NCBI GenBank assembly: GCA_900544975.1
Contig: UQXI01000008.1
Coordinates: 1 to 64,000, forward strand
DNA length: 64,000 bases
Origin: an uncultured Eubacteriales bacterium
GTDB taxonomy: Bacteria > Bacillota > Clostridia > Oscillospirales > Oscillospiraceae
Reading direction: 5' to 3'
Position 1 is the stretch's first letter, and each line of letters begins with the position of its first letter. Below the pieces are notes generated by a model that did no database searches, was not told where the DNA came from, and was given only the letters and a program-made list of their open reading frames with translations. Position numbers and translations under genes: made by a program. Shown here piece by piece: positions 61,933 through 64,000 of this stretch.

Positions 61933-62867
61933 CCGCGCCGCTCCAAAAGCCGTGGCACGGGAACGGTTTCCAAAATCTCCGTCAAAAGATCCTCCGCCGT
62001 CCGGTCGTTGAGCCGTGCTTTGGAGGAGAGGATCAGCCGGTGCGCCAGCACATAGCCCGCCACCGCCTGTACATCCTCCGGCAGGACATAATCCCGTCCC
62101 TCCGTAAAAGCCTTTGCCTTGGCAGCCCGGCACAGAGCCAGCGCGCCCCGGGGACTGACGCCCAGCAGCGCCAGGGGATGCGTCCGGGTGACCTCGGCCA
62201 GCGCCGCAATGTATTCATAAATCGGATCGGAGACATGGGTTTTCTCCACCACCTTGATCACCGTTTCCAGCGTCTCCCGGTCAAGGACAGGCTCCACGGT
62301 GGTGAGGGGGTCGCTTCCCTGCCGGTCTTTCAGAATGTTCACCTGGCTGACCCGGTCCGGATAGCCCATGGACAGCTTCATGAGAAACCGATCCAACTGG
62401 GAGCTGGGCAGATTCTGAGTTCCGGCGGAGCCCACGGGATTCTGGGTTGCCAGCACCACAAAGGGGCTGGGGAGGTCGCGCGTCACGCCGTCCACCGTCA
62501 CCCGGCCCTCCTCCATGGCTTCCAGCAGGGCGGACTGGGTCTTGGGGCTGGTGCGGTTGATCTCGTCCGCCAGAAGCAGATTGGTCATCACCGCCCCGGG
62601 CTGATACCCCAGGGCGCCGCTCTGGAATACAGAGAAGCCAATGATGTCGGAGGGCATGGTGTCTGGGGTAAACTGCACCCGCTTGACCTCCAGACCCAAA
62701 GCTCTGGCAAAGGCCAGGGCCATGGTGGTCTTGCCTACCCCGGGCACATCCTCCAGGAGCACGTGGCCCCGGGCCAGGATGCTCATCCAAATCCGTTCAA
62801 TCACGTCATCCTTGCCCACAATGACCTTTTTCACTTCTCTCAGAAGCTGCTCAGTTATTTCGTACAT
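61929..62867 (-). CDS. MoxR-type AAA+ ATPase
   Basis: A 312-aa cytoplasmic AAA+ ATPase of the MoxR family, proposed to act as a chaperone that matures or activates partner proteins. It shows Walker A VPGVGKTTMA (about 50), the VKRVQFTPDTMPSDIIGFSV region, Walker B LLADEINRTSPKTQ, sensor 1 VLATQNPVGSAGTQ, the arginine-finger region LDRFLMKLSMGYP and the sensor 2 helix SPRGALALCRAAK. ATG at 62867 has GGAAAGGAAG upstream and overlaps the end of the preceding gene by 13 bases. It works with the DUF58 protein encoded next. Confidence 0.95.
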   Translation of the reverse strand: MYEITEQLLREVKKVIVGKDDVIERIWMSILARGHVLLEDVPGVGKTTMALAFARALGLEVKRVQFTPDTMPSDIIGFSVFQSGALGYQPGAVMTNLLLADEINRTSPKTQSALLEAMEEGRVTVDGVTRDLPSPFVVLATQNPVGSAGTQNLPSSQLDRFLMKLSMGYPDRVSQVNILKDRQGSDPLTTVEPVLDRETLETVIKVVEKTHVSDPIYEYIAALAEVTRTHPLALLGVSPRGALALCRAAKAKAFTEGRDYVLPEDVQAVAGYVLAHRLILSSKARLNDRTAEDLLTEILETVPVPRLLERRG

Positions 62868-63964
62868 GAATTTCTTCCTTTCCGTACCCAAAAGATTACA
62901 AATCCCACCGCCAACAGGATGCCAGCGGCACAGATGCCGTACAGAAGCACCCCTTGCTCCGGCGTGTACGTCTGCAGGGATATATCCGTGAAATCATACA
63001 ATCTGGTCTTTCCCGCATCCATGCGCTCCAGAGCGCACAGGGCCAGGTTTGCCTGCACTGTGGCCAGAAGGTTCGCCTCGTCCTCCAAGCTGTGGCAAAA
63101 CGCCCCGGTGTCCGTGCGGTAGAGAAGCAGTCCATCCAGAACACTTCCCCCTGCTTTTACGAAGCGGTCGTCCGTTCTCGGATCAATCTCCAGCGCGCAC
63201 AGGGCAATCATCACCTGGGCGCAGCTCTCGGCGCTGGTCTCCCCGAAGTTGGCAAAATCTCCCCGGATCGTCTGGGCATTGGACAAATACCCCAGGGCCT
63301 GATCAATTTCCCGCCCACAGCGATCCGGATAGGGGGCAAGGGCCTGCAGCGCCATGGCGGTGATATCCACATCCGAAGCGCCGGCTGTCAATCCAAAGCC
63401 GCCGTCCGGCTCCTGGGCTTCTAGTATGGCGGCAAGAATCTCCTCTCTGGTATAGGCTGCGTCCTCCGGCACGCTGTACCCCCCTGCGTCCAGGGTAATC
63501 AGGGCAAAAATCCAACTGTTGAGCCCCTGGGTTCCCAGGCTGCTTGTGGTGTCCCAGGCGTAAGTACCGTCCGCAATCAGGTCAATGGGCTGTCCCTGAG
63601 GGTTCCGCCCAAAGCAGGTGGGGTCCGCCCCCAAGGCCATCACCGTCAGAGCCGTCCTGTGCCAGGGGGTGGCCTGAATGGAGTCCAGGCCGCCCGCTTC
63701 CTCATATTGCTGGGATACATAATCCCACAGTCTGGAGAGATACGCCTCTGCGCTTCCGGTCTTCCCGGATCTCCCCGCCAGAACGGCAACCCAGTCAGAC
63801 AGAGAATCTCCCGGTATCAGGGCGCTGGACTTCAGCAACTTCTCCGGGGAAGCGTCCAGCAGCTTCGCCAAAGCTGCAAGGCCCTCGCCGGATGCCAGGA
63901 TATTCACAGGCAGTGTAGCTGCTATCAAAAGTGCAAGGAATATACTAAGAATTTTTCGTTTCAC
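62855..63964 (-). CDS. Secreted terpenoid-cyclase-fold (prenyltransferase-like repeat) protein
   Basis: The 369-aa protein has a signal peptide (1-25), repeats of the prenyltransferase/squalene-oxidase alpha-alpha type (LNSWIFALITLDAGGYS, AAILEAQEPDGGFGLT, DVDITAMALQALAPY, ESCAQVMIALCALEIDP), and a C-terminal membrane helix (about 340-360) with a short basic tail. The GGFG-containing repeats resemble the thioester and cyclase toroid domains of secreted proteins rather than cytoplasmic cyclases; no DxDD or DCTAE motif is seen, so an enzymatic role is doubtful. It may bind a lipid or protein at the surface. The GTG at 63964 follows AGGAGG. It is first of the five-gene operon within this window; its promoter is outside. 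Confidence 0.82.
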   Translation of the reverse strand: MKRKILSIFLALLIAATLPVNILASGEGLAALAKLLDASPEKLLKSSALIPGDSLSDWVAVLAGRSGKTGSAEAYLSRLWDYVSQQYEEAGGLDSIQATPWHRTALTVMALGADPTCFGRNPQGQPIDLIADGTYAWDTTSSLGTQGLNSWIFALITLDAGGYSVPEDAAYTREEILAAILEAQEPDGGFGLTAGASDVDITAMALQALAPYPDRCGREIDQALGYLSNAQTIRGDFANFGETSAESCAQVMIALCALEIDPRTDDRFVKAGGSVLDGLLLYRTDTGAFCHSLEDEANLLATVQANLALCALERMDAGKTRLYDFTDISLQTYTPEQGVLLYGICAAGILLAVGFVIFWVRKGRNSCTK

Positions 63965-64000
63965 GTTTTTTCCTCCTGAGAACCCAAGCGTTGGCGCCTG

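Overview
The window looks like a high-GC, Gram-positive-type gut Firmicute (Clostridia, most like the Oscillospiraceae). The evidence is strong Shine-Dalgarno sites, perfect sigma-A promoters, DeoD/DeoB/Cdd and LCP proteins of Firmicute type, S-layer-homology (SLH) surface proteins, and dispersed palindromic repeats common in this group. The assignment is inference from gene content; no rRNA is present.

Layout. 1-131: two minus-strand tRNAs. 132-2397: a repeat-rich zone (inverted-repeat, MITE-like elements) around a small HTH regulator and a hypothetical gene. 2293-11286: a nucleoside module. A promoter drives tdk-deoC-deoD-deoB-cdd, followed by a BMP-type nucleoside-binding lipoprotein and an ABC transporter (ATPase plus two permeases) with its own promoter and a terminator-like leader hairpin. 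Together they would import nucleosides and split them into bases and pentose phosphate. 11442-21435: mostly housekeeping genes: galE, an acyltransferase-type membrane protein and an acyl-CoA synthetase (convergent to galE), an LCP cell-wall ligase, a tRNA-editing/GluQRS/NudC run, a parvulin foldase and a TcdA-like enzyme.

21510-31450 and 42256-50049 hold the most interesting content. In the first block three minus-strand genes form an operon: a small secreted cohesin-like + SLH protein, an S8 protease with a dockerin-like EF-hand pair and no anchor, and an SLH beta-helix protein. In the second, one 2597-aa protease carries the same S8 and dockerin-like modules and ends in its own cohesin-like domain plus three SLH repeats. 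The split pair and the fused protein suggest a surface-anchored, cohesin/dockerin-based protease system. Between them lies a 2502-aa secreted RHS/YD-repeat protein with an AT-rich, unrecognised C-terminal tip and a small membrane protein that could be its immunity partner, then a decayed IS1182-type transposase and an ArsR-type regulator.

50050-53444 is a decayed accessory region: a C5-methyltransferase fragment, a LysR regulator, a frameshifted and truncated iron-type alcohol dehydrogenase, a flavodoxin-like lipoprotein, and IS-end-like repeats. 53445-63964 is a five-gene, tightly overlapping minus-strand operon: terpenoid-cyclase-fold membrane protein, MoxR ATPase, DUF58 protein, membrane transglutaminase and a 1719-aa SLH/PQQ-propeller surface protein. 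This looks like a cell-surface assembly or remodelling system. Functions are read from motifs by eye; no database search was run.
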